The notes under the pieces were generated by a model that saw only the letters and a list, made by a program, of their open reading frames with translations, was not told where the DNA came from and did no database searches. Below, piece after piece: positions 42,531 to 51,728 of a stretch of DNA of 64,000 nucleotides. The translations under genes were made by a program, and so were the position numbers. Positions within the stretch are counted from its first letter, which is position 1, and each line of letters starts with the position of its first letter. Source of the stretch: Bradyrhizobium diazoefficiens (GTDB taxonomy: Bacteria; Pseudomonadota; Alphaproteobacteria; Rhizobiales; Xanthobacteraceae); NCBI RefSeq assembly GCF_016616425.1, contig NZ_CP067101.1, forward strand, positions 2,294,001 to 2,358,000, in the 5' to 3' direction.

Positions 42531-44072
42531 TTGGAGCGTATTTTCGACCTCGCCATCATCGGAGGCGGTGTGAATGGCTGCGGCATCGCGCGCGACGCGG
42601 TGGGCCGCGGCAACACGGTTTTCTTGTGCGAAATGAACGATCTGGCGAGCGGGACGTCGTCCTGGTCGACCAAGCTCGTCCATGGCGGCCTGCGCTATCT
42701 CGAATATTATGAGTTTCGCCTGGTCCGCGAGGCGCTGATCGAGCGCGAGATCCTCTGGGGCATCGCCCCCCACATCATCCGCCCCCTGCGTTTCGTTTTG
42801 CCGCATCACGCCGGCCTGCGCCCCGCCTGGCTGCTGCGGCTCGGTCTCTTCCTCTACGATCATATTGGCGGCCGCCATCTGTTGCCGGCGACCCGCTCGG
42901 TCGATCTTGGACGAGACGAGGTCGGCAAGCCGCTGATCCCGAATCGCTACAGCCGCGCCTTCGAATACTCGGATTGCTTCGTCGATGATGCCCGCCTCGT
43001 CGTGCTCAACGCGCGCGATGCCGCCGACAAGGGTGCCGAGATTCGCACCCGTACCCGCGCCACCGAGATCCGCCAGTCCGATGGCCTCTGGACCGTAGGC
43101 ATGGTCAACACGCTGACCGGCGAGCGCTCGCAGGTCCAGGCGCGCGCGCTGGTCAATGCCGGCGGCCCCTGGGTCGAGGACGTGCTCGGCCGCGGCGCCG
43201 GCGTCAATGCAAAAGCCAAGGTGCGCCTGGTGCAGGGCTCGCACATCGTGGTCAGGAAGCTCTACGACCACGATCGCGCCTACATGTTCCAGAACGCGGA
43301 CGGCCGCATCATCTTCGTGATCCCGTATCAGGACGATTTCACCCTGATTGGCACCACCGACCGCGACTATGACGGCGATCCCTCCAAGGTGAAGGCGACG
43401 GCCGAGGAGATCCAATATCTCTGCTCGGCGGCGAGCGAATATCTGGCCAAGCCGGTGACATCCGACGAGGTGGTATGGACCTATTCGGGCGTGCGCCCGC
43501 TCTATGACGACGGCGCCAGCGAAGCCAAGGCTGCGACGCGCGACTATGTGTTTGAGCTCGACACGCCTGGTGGGGTGCCGCTGCTGTCGATCTATGGCGG
43601 CAAGATCACGACCTATCGTCGCCTCGCCGAAGAAGCGCTGGAGCGGCTAGCGCCCTATCTTCGCAGCGCAAAAGCGCGGGAGGGTTGGACCGGAAAATGG
43701 CCGCTGCCTGGCGGCGACATGAATGTGTCCGATATCGACGGGCTGATTGCCGAGCTCCAGCGCGGTTATCCCTTCATCAGCCACGAGCATGCGCGACGTC
43801 TCGCCCGCGCCTATGGCACAAGGGCGATGAGGCTGCTCGGCGATGCAAAATCGGCGGCCGATCTCGGCCAATCCTTTGGCGCGACGCTGACCGAGCGCGA
43901 GGTCCGCTACCTCATGGCCAACGAATGGGTTGTGACCGCCGAGGACGTCGTCTGGCGCCGTTCCAAGCTCGGCCTGCGACTATCTGCCGATGAGATCGCC
44001 GCGCTCGACGACTGGATCAGGACCCGCGTCATGCCGCAAACTCCCCTGCTGGAAGCAGGAGGACGCTCATGA
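42531..44072 (+). CDS. glpD: Glycerol-3-phosphate dehydrogenase, FAD-dependent
   Basis: 513 residues. It oxidises sn-glycerol-3-phosphate to dihydroxyacetone phosphate and feeds electrons to quinone at the inner membrane. The FAD motif is DLAIIGGGVNGCGIARDAVG. LASGTSSWSTKLVHGGLRYLE and GGPWVEDVL are typical, and IPYQDDFTLIGTTDRDYDGDP and YGGKITTYRRLAEEALE complete the core. The start is TTG at 42531, with GGGGGAC nine bases upstream. The last four bases overlap the start of glpS (ATGA). It is the first gene of a long operon. Confidence 0.95.
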   Translation: MERIFDLAIIGGGVNGCGIARDAVGRGNTVFLCEMNDLASGTSSWSTKLVHGGLRYLEYYEFRLVREALIEREILWGIAPHIIRPLRFVLPHHAGLRPAWLLRLGLFLYDHIGGRHLLPATRSVDLGRDEVGKPLIPNRYSRAFEYSDCFVDDARLVVLNARDAADKGAEIRTRTRATEIRQSDGLWTVGMVNTLTGERSQVQARALVNAGGPWVEDVLGRGAGVNAKAKVRLVQGSHIVVRKLYDHDRAYMFQNADGRIIFVIPYQDDFTLIGTTDRDYDGDPSKVKATAEEIQYLCSAASEYLAKPVTSDEVVWTYSGVRPLYDDGASEAKAATRDYVFELDTPGGVPLLSIYGGKITTYRRLAEEALERLAPYLRSAKAREGWTGKWPLPGGDMNVSDIDGLIAELQRGYPFISHEHARRLARAYGTRAMRLLGDAKSAADLGQSFGATLTEREVRYLMANEWVVTAEDVVWRRSKLGLRLSADEIAALDDWIRTRVMPQTPLLEAGGRS

Positions 44073-45145
44073 CCGTGACGCTCGATCACGTGACCCGGAC
44101 TGTCGAGGGTGTCCCGCATATCCGCGACGTCTCGCTGACGCTCGAGAGCGGCACACTGAACGTGCTGCTTGGGCCGACGCTGTCAGGCAAGACCTCGATC
44201 ATGCGGCTGCTCGCCGGCCTCGACAAGCCGACATCAGGCAAGGTGCTGGTCAACGGCAAGGACGTCACCGGCGCCGACGTGCGCCAGCGTTCGGTGGCGA
44301 TGGTCTATCAGCAGTTCATCAACTACCCCTCGCTCTCGGTTTATGAGAACATCGCCTCGCCCTTGCGGGTGCAGGGAAAGCCGCGCGGCGAGATCGAGAC
44401 GCGCGTGGCAGAGGCCGCAAAGCTGCTGCGGCTCGAGCCGTTCCTGAAGCGCACCCCGCTGCAGCTCTCCGGCGGCCAGCAACAGCGCACCGCGATCGCG
44501 CGGGCACTGGTCAAGGGCGCCGATCTCGTGCTGCTCGACGAGCCGCTCGCCAATCTCGATTACAAGCTGCGCGAGGAGCTGCGCGCCGAACTGCCGCGCA
44601 TCTTCGAGGCCTCGGGCGCCATCTTCGTCTATGCCACGACGGAGCCGACCGAAGCGCTTTTGCTCGGGGGCAACACAGTGTGCATGTGGGAGGGCGAGGC
44701 GCTTCAGATGGGCGAGACCGCCAACGTCTACCGCCGGCCGCAGACGCTGCGCGTCGCCCAGGTGTTCTCCGATCCGCCGCTCAACCTCGTCGGTATCGAG
44801 AAGAAGAACGGGCACATCGCCTATGCCGGGGGCACGGCTTCGCCGGCCTCGGGGCTCTATGCCGGCCTTGCCGACGGCGTCTACCGCGTCGGCTTTCGCG
44901 CGCATCAGCTCGCGCTCGCCAATGGCGAGGCCGACCGCCATGCGTTCCATGCCACGGTGACGGTGACCGAGATCACCGGTTCGGAGAGTTTCGTGCATCT
45001 GACCCGCGAAGGATCGAGCTGGGTGGCGGTGCTGCACGGCGTGCACGAGTTCGAGTCCGGCCAGATGCTCGACGCCGTGCTCGATCCCAATGACGTCTTC
45101 GTTTTTGACGCGGCCGACCGCCTGGTCGCTGCGCCGAATTCCTGA
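44069..45145 (+). CDS. glpS: Glycerol ABC transporter ATPase GlpS
   Basis: 358 residues. Walker A GPTLSGKTS (residues 35-43), the signature LSGGQQQR (133-140) and Walker B LVLLDEPLANLD are intact. The H-loop, however, reads YATTEPTEAL: the switch His found in YVTHDQTEAL of the partner is Thr191 here. A C-terminal TOBE-like domain follows. In the rhizobial GlpSTPQUV system two different ATPases form one heterodimer. This subunit should supply a good signature motif but a poor nucleotide site of its own. It is translationally coupled to glpD. Confidence 0.92.
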   Translation: MTVTLDHVTRTVEGVPHIRDVSLTLESGTLNVLLGPTLSGKTSIMRLLAGLDKPTSGKVLVNGKDVTGADVRQRSVAMVYQQFINYPSLSVYENIASPLRVQGKPRGEIETRVAEAAKLLRLEPFLKRTPLQLSGGQQQRTAIARALVKGADLVLLDEPLANLDYKLREELRAELPRIFEASGAIFVYATTEPTEALLLGGNTVCMWEGEALQMGETANVYRRPQTLRVAQVFSDPPLNLVGIEKKNGHIAYAGGTASPASGLYAGLADGVYRVGFRAHQLALANGEADRHAFHATVTVTEITGSESFVHLTREGSSWVAVLHGVHEFESGQMLDAVLDPNDVFVFDAADRLVAAPNS

Positions 45146-45157
45146 GGGAGATGCGCC

Positions 45158-46243
45158 ATGGCCCGCATTGACCTCGTCGATCTCGCGCACTCCTACGGCG
45201 GCAATGATGCGCCTGAGGAGAGCTTTGCGCTGAAGCCGGTCACCATGACCTGGCGGCAGGGCGGCGCGTATGCGCTGCTAGGGCCTTCCGGCTGCGGCAA
45301 GACCACGCTGCTCAACGTCATCTCCGGCATCATCACGCCGTCGCGGGGGGAAATCCTGTTCGACGGGGTGGACATCACACCGCTGTCAACCCAGAAGCGC
45401 AACATCGCCCAGGTGTTCCAGTTTCCGGTGATCTACGACACCATGACGGTGGGACAGAACCTGGCGTTTCCGCTGAAGAACCGCGGCGTGCCGAAGGCCG
45501 AGATCGACAAGCGCGTCGCCGAAATCGGCCGTCTGCTCGATCTCGAATCCCATCTGAACCGCAAGGCAACGCGGCTGACCGCCGATGCCAAGCAGAAGAT
45601 CTCGCTCGGCCGCGGTCTGGTCCGCTCCGACGTCGCCGCCGTGCTGTTCGACGAGCCGCTGACGGTGATCGATCCCGAGCTGAAATGGCAGCTCCGCTCG
45701 AAGCTGAAGGCGCTGCATCGCGAGCTCGACCTCACGATGATCTACGTCACCCACGACCAGACCGAGGCGCTGACCTTCGCCGACACCGTGGTCGTCATGC
45801 ATGATGGTCGCGTCGTGCAGAGCGGCACCCCGGCCGAGCTGTTCGACAAGCCGGCGCACACCTTCGTCGGCTATTTCATCGGCTCGCCCGGCATGAACAT
45901 CCTGCCGGCCGAGGTGAGGGGGCGCGAGGCGCGGCTCGGCGGCCATGTCATTCCGCTCAACCGCAGCTACGACAATCTGCGTTCCGGCGCGAAGATCGAG
46001 ATCGGCGTCCGGCCCGAATTCGTGGAGGTCGTTGCGCCAGCGCCTGGCCTGCTCACCGCGAAGATCGAGCGCATCGATGATCTCGGCCGCATCCGTTTCG
46101 CGCGTGCGCGCCTCGGGGATACAAAGCTCGCCGCGCGCGCGCCTGGCGGCTTCACCAGCCCGGACGGCACAGCCGGGCTGAAATTTGATCCGTCGCATGT
46201 CCACGTCTATGCCGACAGCCTTCTGGTGGAGGGAGTCGCCTGA
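45158..46243 (+). CDS. glpT: Glycerol ABC transporter ATPase GlpT
   Basis: 361 residues. Walker A GPSGCGKTT (42-50), Walker B AAVLFDEPLTVIDPE and the H-loop VTHDQTEAL (His199) are intact. The signature motif is lost: where LSGGQ is expected the chain reads LTADAKQKISLGRGL (from residue 140). This is the mirror image of GlpS, which keeps LSGGQ but lacks the switch His. A C-terminal TOBE domain is present (VRPEFVEVVAPAPGLL). The stop overlaps the start of glpP by one base. Confidence 0.92.
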   Translation: MARIDLVDLAHSYGGNDAPEESFALKPVTMTWRQGGAYALLGPSGCGKTTLLNVISGIITPSRGEILFDGVDITPLSTQKRNIAQVFQFPVIYDTMTVGQNLAFPLKNRGVPKAEIDKRVAEIGRLLDLESHLNRKATRLTADAKQKISLGRGLVRSDVAAVLFDEPLTVIDPELKWQLRSKLKALHRELDLTMIYVTHDQTEALTFADTVVVMHDGRVVQSGTPAELFDKPAHTFVGYFIGSPGMNILPAEVRGREARLGGHVIPLNRSYDNLRSGAKIEIGVRPEFVEVVAPAPGLLTAKIERIDDLGRIRFARARLGDTKLAARAPGGFTSPDGTAGLKFDPSHVHVYADSLLVEGVA

Positions 46244-47211
46244 TGGACAAGACCGTCAACCAAAAAGCCTGGCTCCTGGTGCTGCCGGTGTTCCTGGTCG
46301 TCGCCTTCTCCGCGGTGCTGCCGCTGATGACTGTGGTGAACTATTCGATGCAGGACACTTTCGGCAACAACCAATTCTTCTGGAACGGCGTCGGCTGGTT
46401 CAAGGAGTTGCTCGATCCCTCGACCGATCTCGGCGGCCGCTTCCTCGCCTCGCTCGGCCGCAACCTGTTCTTCTCGCTGGTGATCCTTGCCATCGAGGTG
46501 CCGCTCGGTATCGTCATCGCGCTGTCGATGCCGCGCCAGGGCTGGACGGTCGCGGCCTGCCTCGTGATCCTCGCGCTGCCGCTGCTGATTCCGTGGAACG
46601 TGGTCGGTACGATCTGGCAGATCTTTGGCCGGCCCGACATCGGCCTGCTCGGCTATGTCCTCAACGCCATCGGGCTCGATTACAATTACGTCTCGAACGA
46701 GATCGACGCCTGGGCCACCGTCATCGTGATGGACGTCTGGCACTGGACCAGCCTCGTCGCGCTGCTCTGCTATGCCGGCCTGAAGTCGATTCCCGAAGCC
46801 TATTACCAGGCCGCCCAGATCGACGGCGCCTCGCGCTGGGCCGTGTTCAAGGCAATCCAGCTGCCGAAGATGAACCGCGTGCTCCTGATCGCCGTGCTGC
46901 TGCGCTTCATGGACAGTTTCATGATCTACACCGAGCCCTTCGTCGTCACCGGCGGGGGACCCGGCAACTCCACGACCTTCGTGTCGATCGAGCTGGTCAA
47001 GATCGCGCTCGGCCAGTTCGACCTCGGCAAGGCTGCTGCACTCTCGCTGGTCTATAACCTGATCATCCTGATCGTCTGCTGGATCTTCTACACCGTCATG
47101 ACCAATGCGGGTGCCGAGCGGAAAGTCCAGGTGGAGCGCGAGCCGGCGGCGGAGCCCAAGCCTTCGGCCGCCCTCAAGCCAGCGCTCAAGCCAAAGGAAG
47201 GAGTGGCCTGA
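46243..47211 (+). CDS. glpP: Glycerol ABC transporter permease GlpP
   Basis: 322 residues, six membrane segments, MalF-like. The first is AWLLVLPVFLVVAFSAVLPL. The EAA loop that contacts the ATPases reads EAYYQAAQIDGASRWAVFKA, followed by IQLPKMN. The C-terminal tail is charged and Pro/Lys-rich (EPKPSAALKPALKPKEG). It starts on the stop of glpT and ends on the start of glpQ, each by one-base overlap. Confidence 0.94.
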   Translation: MDKTVNQKAWLLVLPVFLVVAFSAVLPLMTVVNYSMQDTFGNNQFFWNGVGWFKELLDPSTDLGGRFLASLGRNLFFSLVILAIEVPLGIVIALSMPRQGWTVAACLVILALPLLIPWNVVGTIWQIFGRPDIGLLGYVLNAIGLDYNYVSNEIDAWATVIVMDVWHWTSLVALLCYAGLKSIPEAYYQAAQIDGASRWAVFKAIQLPKMNRVLLIAVLLRFMDSFMIYTEPFVVTGGGPGNSTTFVSIELVKIALGQFDLGKAAALSLVYNLIILIVCWIFYTVMTNAGAERKVQVEREPAAEPKPSAALKPALKPKEGVA

Positions 47212-48017
47212 TGCATTCGATTCCCGGCCGCCGCCTCATCATGGGGCTGTTCCTGATCTTCCTGCTGCTGCCGATCTACTGGCTCGTCAACATGAGCTTC
47301 AAGACCAATGCCGAGATCGTGTCGACCATGAACCTGTGGCCGCACACGCCGACGCTCCAGCACTACAAACGCATCTTCACCGACGAGAGCTGGTATTCAG
47401 GCTACATCAACTCGCTGGAATACGTCGTTCTCAACACCATCATCTCGATTTCGGTGGCGTTGCCGGCGGCCTACGCTTTCTCGCGCTACCGTTTTCTCGG
47501 CGACAAGCACCTGTTCTTCTGGCTCTTGTCGAACCGCATGGCACCGGCCGCGGTCTACGCACTGCCGTTCTTCAATCTCTATTCGGCGATTGGCCTGTTC
47601 GATACGCCTTGGGCGGTGGCGCTCGCGCACTGCATCTTCAACGTGCCGCTGGCGGTGTGGATCCTGGAGGGCTTCGTCTCCGGCGTGCCGCGTGAGATCG
47701 ACGAGACCGCTTTCCTCGACGGCTATTCGTTCCCGCGCTTCTTCGTGAAGATACTGATCCCGCTGATTGCCAGCGGCATCGGCGTCGCCGCCTTCTTCTG
47801 CTTCATGTTCTCCTGGGTCGAGCTGCTGCTGGCGCGCACGTTGACGTCGGTGCAGACCAAGCCGATCGCAGCGATCATGACGCGCACGGTGTCGGCCGCC
47901 GGCATGGACTGGGGCTTGCTGGCTGCCGCCGGCGTGCTGACCATCATTCCGGGCGCGCTGGTGATCTGGTTCGTCCGCAACTACATCGCGCGCGGCTTTG
48001 CGCTCGGCCGGGTGTAG
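47211..48017 (+). CDS. glpQ: Glycerol ABC transporter permease GlpQ
   Basis: 268 residues, six membrane segments, MalG-like. The first is LIMGLFLIFLLLPIYWLVNMS. The EAA loop reads PREIDETAFLDGYSFPRFFV, and the C-terminus RNYIARGFALGRV matches the MalG-type ending that reaches toward the ATPases. It is coupled by one-base overlap to glpP and lies 9 bases before glpU. Confidence 0.94.
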   Translation: MHSIPGRRLIMGLFLIFLLLPIYWLVNMSFKTNAEIVSTMNLWPHTPTLQHYKRIFTDESWYSGYINSLEYVVLNTIISISVALPAAYAFSRYRFLGDKHLFFWLLSNRMAPAAVYALPFFNLYSAIGLFDTPWAVALAHCIFNVPLAVWILEGFVSGVPREIDETAFLDGYSFPRFFVKILIPLIASGIGVAAFFCFMFSWVELLLARTLTSVQTKPIAAIMTRTVSAAGMDWGLLAAAGVLTIIPGALVIWFVRNYIARGFALGRV

Positions 48018-48026
48018 GGGGCTGAG

Positions 48027-48356
48027 ATGGAATCCATTGCATGGATGGCTTGGACGCTGCCGACGGCGATCTTCTTCGCCGGCCTTGCCTGCACGCTTCT
48101 GGTGATGACATGGCTCGCCGTCCGCTATCCCGAGGCCGAGCGCGTCGGCATCCTGCGCATCCCGACGACGCGCGGCGACCGCCTTTTCATCTCGCTGATC
48201 ATGGCAGCCGTCATTCACCTGCTGTGGATCGCCTTCGCCGGCACTGATGCGATCGCGACGCTGCCGATCGGCGAGGAGGGTTTTGAAATTTCGAGCCTGT
48301 GGCTCGCCAGTGGAATTTCGCTTGTCATGGCCGTGTTCATTTTTCGCACGGTCTGA
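48027..48356 (+). CDS. glpU: GlpU, DUF2160 small membrane protein
   Basis: 109 residues with three membrane segments (LPTAIFFAGLACTLLVMTWLAV, LFISLIMAAVIHLLWIAFAG and LWLASGISLVMAVFIF). It belongs to DUF2160, a family found almost only in this type of glycerol transport operon; its task is unknown. The conserved signature ERVGILRIPTTRGDRLF is present. It lies between the permease and binding-protein genes. Confidence 0.92.
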   Translation: MESIAWMAWTLPTAIFFAGLACTLLVMTWLAVRYPEAERVGILRIPTTRGDRLFISLIMAAVIHLLWIAFAGTDAIATLPIGEEGFEISSLWLASGISLVMAVFIFRTV

Positions 48357-48432
48357 AGCACGCGAAGGGACGGCCAGATCCGGGGGCAATCCGGGTCTGT
48401 ATAAAAGTTTGTCGCTGCAACGGAGGAACAAC

Positions 48433-50229
48433 ATGCGACAGTTTAGGAGAAGGAAAGGTCCATTGACCAAGAGCAGTTTTCTGACCATGTCGAGCGTCGC
48501 CGCGATTGTTGCGGTGTCGTTCGCCGTCTCGGCGCCGGTCCGCGCCGCGGACGACGCTGTGATCCAGAAGTGGATCGCGGAATTCCAGCCCTCGACGCTG
48601 TCGAAGGAAGACCAGAAGAAGGAGCTGGAATGGTTCGCCAAGGCAGCCGAACCGTTCAAGGGCATGGAGATCAACGTCGTCTCCGAGACGATCACGACCC
48701 ACGAATACGAATCGCAGACGCTCGCCAAGGCGTTCTCCGAGATCACCGGCATCAAGCTCAAGCACGATATCATCCAGGAAGGTGACGTGGTCGAGAAGCT
48801 GCAGACCCAGATGCAGTCCGGCAAGAACGTTTATGACGGCTGGATCAACGACTCCGACCTGATCGGCACTCATTTCCGCTACGGCCAGACGATCGTGCTG
48901 TCGGACTATATGACCGGCGAGGGCAAGGACGTCACCGATCCCATGCTCGACGTCAACGACTTTATCGGCAAGTCGTTCACGACCGCGCCGGACGGCAAGC
49001 TCTACCAGCTGCCCGACCAGCAGTTCGCCAACCTCTACTGGTTCCGCTACGACTGGTTCACCAACCCGGACTACAAGGCCAAGTTCAAGGCCAAGTACGG
49101 CTACGATCTCGGCGTGCCCGTGAACTGGTCGGCTTATGAAGATATCGCCGAGTTCTTCACCAACGACATCAAGGAGATCAACGGCGTCAAGGTCTACGGC
49201 CATATGGACTATGGCAAGAAGGATCCCTCGCTCGGCTGGCGCTTCACCGACGCTTGGCTGTCGATGGCCGGCAACGGCGACAAGGGCATTCCGAACGGTC
49301 TGCCGGTCGACGAATGGGGCATCCGCATGGAGGGCTGCCGTCCGGTCGGCTCTTCGATCGAGCGCGGCGGCGACACCAACGGTCCGGCTGCGGTCTACTC
49401 GATCACCAAGTATCTCGACTGGCTGAAAAAGTATGCTCCGCCGCAGGCCCAGGGCATGACGTTCTCCGAAGCCGGTCCGGTGCCGGCGCAGGGCAACATC
49501 GCCCAGCAGATCTTCTGGTACACCGCCTTCACCGCCGACATGGTGAAGCCGGGCATCGCCGTGATGAACGCGGACGGTACGCCGAAATGGCGTATGGCTC
49601 CGTCGCCGCACGGCGCGTACTGGAAGGAAGGCATGAAGCTCGGCTACCAGGATGCCGGCTCAGCGACGCTGCTGAAGTCGACTCCGCCCGATCGCCGCAA
49701 GGCGGCCTGGCTCTATCTCCAGTTCATCGTCTCCAAGTCGGTGTCGCTGAAAAAGAGCCATGTCGGTCTCACCTTCATCCGTGAATCCGACATCTGGGAC
49801 AAGTCGTTCACCGAGCGTGCGCCGAAGCTCGGCGGCCTGATCGAGTTCTACCGCTCGCCCGCGCGCGTGCAGTGGACCCCGACCGGCAACAACGTGCCCG
49901 ATTATCCGAAGCTCGCACAGTTGTGGTGGCAGAACATCGGCGATGCGTCGTCCGGTTCGAAGACGCCGCAGCAGGCGATGGATGCCCTTGCGGCTGCTCA
50001 GGACTCGGTCATGGAGCGCCTGGAGAAGTCCGGCGTGCAGGGTGCCTGCGGTCCGAAGCTCCACAAGAAGGAGAAGCCGGAGTACTGGTTTGCGAAGGCC
50101 GAGAAGGACGGCACCATCGCGCCCCAGCGCAAGCTCGCCAACGAGAAGCCGAAGGGCGAGACGATCGACTACGACACCCTGATCAAGTCGTGGCCTGCGA
50201 CTCCCCCGAAGCGCGCAGAAGCCAAGTAA
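48433..50229 (+). CDS. glpV: Glycerol ABC transporter substrate-binding protein GlpV
   Basis: 598 residues, larger than most binding proteins, as expected for GlpV. The signal peptide has a long basic start (MRQFRRRKGPLTKSSF) and ends near SAPVRAAD. The bilobed domain has INVVSETITTHEYESQTLAK and KNVYDGWINDSDLIGTHFRY. Its C-terminal lobe includes FSEAGPVPAQGNIAQQIFWY and FYRSPARVQWTPTG. GGAGG at 48422-48426 fixes ATG 48433. A strong terminator closes the operon after it; the glycerol kinase gene (glpK) that follows glpV in some rhizobia is absent. Confidence 0.94.
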   Translation: MRQFRRRKGPLTKSSFLTMSSVAAIVAVSFAVSAPVRAADDAVIQKWIAEFQPSTLSKEDQKKELEWFAKAAEPFKGMEINVVSETITTHEYESQTLAKAFSEITGIKLKHDIIQEGDVVEKLQTQMQSGKNVYDGWINDSDLIGTHFRYGQTIVLSDYMTGEGKDVTDPMLDVNDFIGKSFTTAPDGKLYQLPDQQFANLYWFRYDWFTNPDYKAKFKAKYGYDLGVPVNWSAYEDIAEFFTNDIKEINGVKVYGHMDYGKKDPSLGWRFTDAWLSMAGNGDKGIPNGLPVDEWGIRMEGCRPVGSSIERGGDTNGPAAVYSITKYLDWLKKYAPPQAQGMTFSEAGPVPAQGNIAQQIFWYTAFTADMVKPGIAVMNADGTPKWRMAPSPHGAYWKEGMKLGYQDAGSATLLKSTPPDRRKAAWLYLQFIVSKSVSLKKSHVGLTFIRESDIWDKSFTERAPKLGGLIEFYRSPARVQWTPTGNNVPDYPKLAQLWWQNIGDASSGSKTPQQAMDALAAAQDSVMERLEKSGVQGACGPKLHKKEKPEYWFAKAEKDGTIAPQRKLANEKPKGETIDYDTLIKSWPATPPKRAEAK

Positions 50230-50254
50230 GCGGCGGATAACGTCGTTAAATACG

Positions 50255-50287
50255 AAAGGCCGGGAGCGATCCCGGCCTTTTTCTTTT
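50255..50287 (+). terminator. Terminator of the glp operon
   Basis: Perfect 11-bp stem AAAGGCCGGGA (50255-50265) with TCCCGGCCTTT (50270-50280) around the stable tetraloop GCGA, followed by TTCTTTT. A clear intrinsic terminator. Confidence 0.92.
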
Positions 50288-50332
50288 GTGCTTGTGGTGA
50301 CGAGCTGTGGCACGCGCGTCCCACACACTCGA

Positions 50333-50434
50333 TGTCATTGCCCGCGAAGGCGGGCAATCCAGTATCCAGAGGCGGCTGTGATTGAACCGAGAGGCCGCGG
50401 CGTACTGGATGCCCCGCTTTCGCGGAGCATGACA
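50333..50434. repeat. REP palindrome (TGTCATTGCCCGC type)
   Basis: TGTCATTGCCCGCG (from 50333) pairs with CGCGGAGCATGACA (to 50434), with inner GGGCAATCCAGTA and TACTGGATGCCCC. It is an intact relative of the split REPs at 18280 and 52363. Confidence 0.85.
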
Positions 50435-50457
50435 GCAATCATGGATGGATGATCCCC

Positions 50458-51558
50458 TTACTCCGCCGGCTCGGCCGCGAGCGTCGGGTAGTCCGTGTAC
50501 CCCTTCTTGCCGCCGCCGTAGAAGGTGGCCTTGTCCCAGTCGTTCAGCGCTGCGCCCTGCTTCAGCCGCTCGACGAGGTCCGGGTTGGAGATGAACGGTT
50601 TGCCGAACGCGATGAGATCGGCCGCGTTGGCGTCCAGCACTTTGGTTGCGAGATCGAAATCATAGCCGTTGTTGGCAACGTAGGCGCCGGAGAAGCGCTT
50701 GCGCAAGGATGCATAGTCGAACGGCGCGAAGTCGCGCGGCCCGCCGGTGGCGCCTTCGACGACGTGGAGATAGACGAGCCTCAACGCGCTGAGGCCGTCG
50801 ACGATGTGATCGAACAGCGGTTGCGGATTGCTGTCGGAGATGTCGTTGGCCGGCGTCACCGGCGAGATGCGAATGCCGGTGCGGTCGGCGCCGGCCTCAG
50901 TGGCGACAGCCTTCGAGACTTCGAGCATCAGCTTGGCGCGGTTCTCGATGGAGCCGCCATAGGCATCGGTGCGCTTGTTGGCGCCGTCCTTGGCGAACTG
51001 GTCGAGCAGATAGCCGTTGGCGCCGTGGATCTCGACGCCATCGAATCCGGCCTCCAGTGCGTTCTGCGCCGCGCGCTTGAAATCGTCGATGATCCCTGGA
51101 ATTTCGGACAGCTCGAGCGCGCGCGGCTCGGAGACGTCGGCAAAGGTGCCGTTCACGAACGTCTTGCCCTTGGCGCGGATCGCGCTCGGCGCCACCGGGG
51201 CGGCTCCGTTCGCCTGGAGGTCGACATGCGAGATGCGGCCGACGTGCCAGAGCTGGATGAAGATCTTTCCGCCGTGCTCATGCACGCGGTTTGTGACCCT
51301 GCGCCAGCCGGCGACCTGATCCTTGCTGTAGATGCCGGGCGTGTCCTGGTAGCCTTGTCCCTGCTGCGAGACCTGGCTCGCTTCGGTGATCAGAAGCCCT
51401 GCGGAGGCGCGCTGGCCGTAATAGTCGGCGGCGAGCGGGCTGGGCACGAATGTACCGGGCGCCGCTCGGTTGCGTGTCAGCGGCGCCATCACGAGACGAT
51501 TGGCCAGCGTGATCGGGCCGAGCTTGTAGGTCTCAAACAACTTGGTCGAACGGCTCAT
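50458..51558 (-). CDS. Alkene reductase, old yellow enzyme family
   Basis: 366 residues, an FMN-containing TIM barrel of the NemA/XenB type. LGPITLANRLVMAPLTRNRA opens the barrel, followed by LLITEASQVSQQGQGY, KIFIQLWHVGRISH with the family Trp, GFDGVEIHGANGYLLDQF with the His and Asn that bind substrate, and TDAYGGSIENRAKL. It reduces activated C=C bonds, nitro compounds or nitrate esters with NADPH. ATG at 51558 has GGAAG upstream. It stands alone next to a DUF1993 gene on the same strand. Confidence 0.96.
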   Translation of the reverse strand: MSRSTKLFETYKLGPITLANRLVMAPLTRNRAAPGTFVPSPLAADYYGQRASAGLLITEASQVSQQGQGYQDTPGIYSKDQVAGWRRVTNRVHEHGGKIFIQLWHVGRISHVDLQANGAAPVAPSAIRAKGKTFVNGTFADVSEPRALELSEIPGIIDDFKRAAQNALEAGFDGVEIHGANGYLLDQFAKDGANKRTDAYGGSIENRAKLMLEVSKAVATEAGADRTGIRISPVTPANDISDSNPQPLFDHIVDGLSALRLVYLHVVEGATGGPRDFAPFDYASLRKRFSGAYVANNGYDFDLATKVLDANAADLIAFGKPFISNPDLVERLKQGAALNDWDKATFYGGGKKGYTDYPTLAAEPAE

Positions 51559-51728
51559 GGGAATGCTTCCAGGGGTGAGAGGTCCGGAACACTTGTGCAT
51601 CGCGACATCCAGCGCAAGTGAGGAGCCATACGGAAAGTGCAGGCGAGCTACGCGGCCGGGACCGCGTAGCATAATTCATGTGCGATTTTAGCCGCGACAG
51701 CAGAATCCCGCTGCCGCAGCGTGCGATG

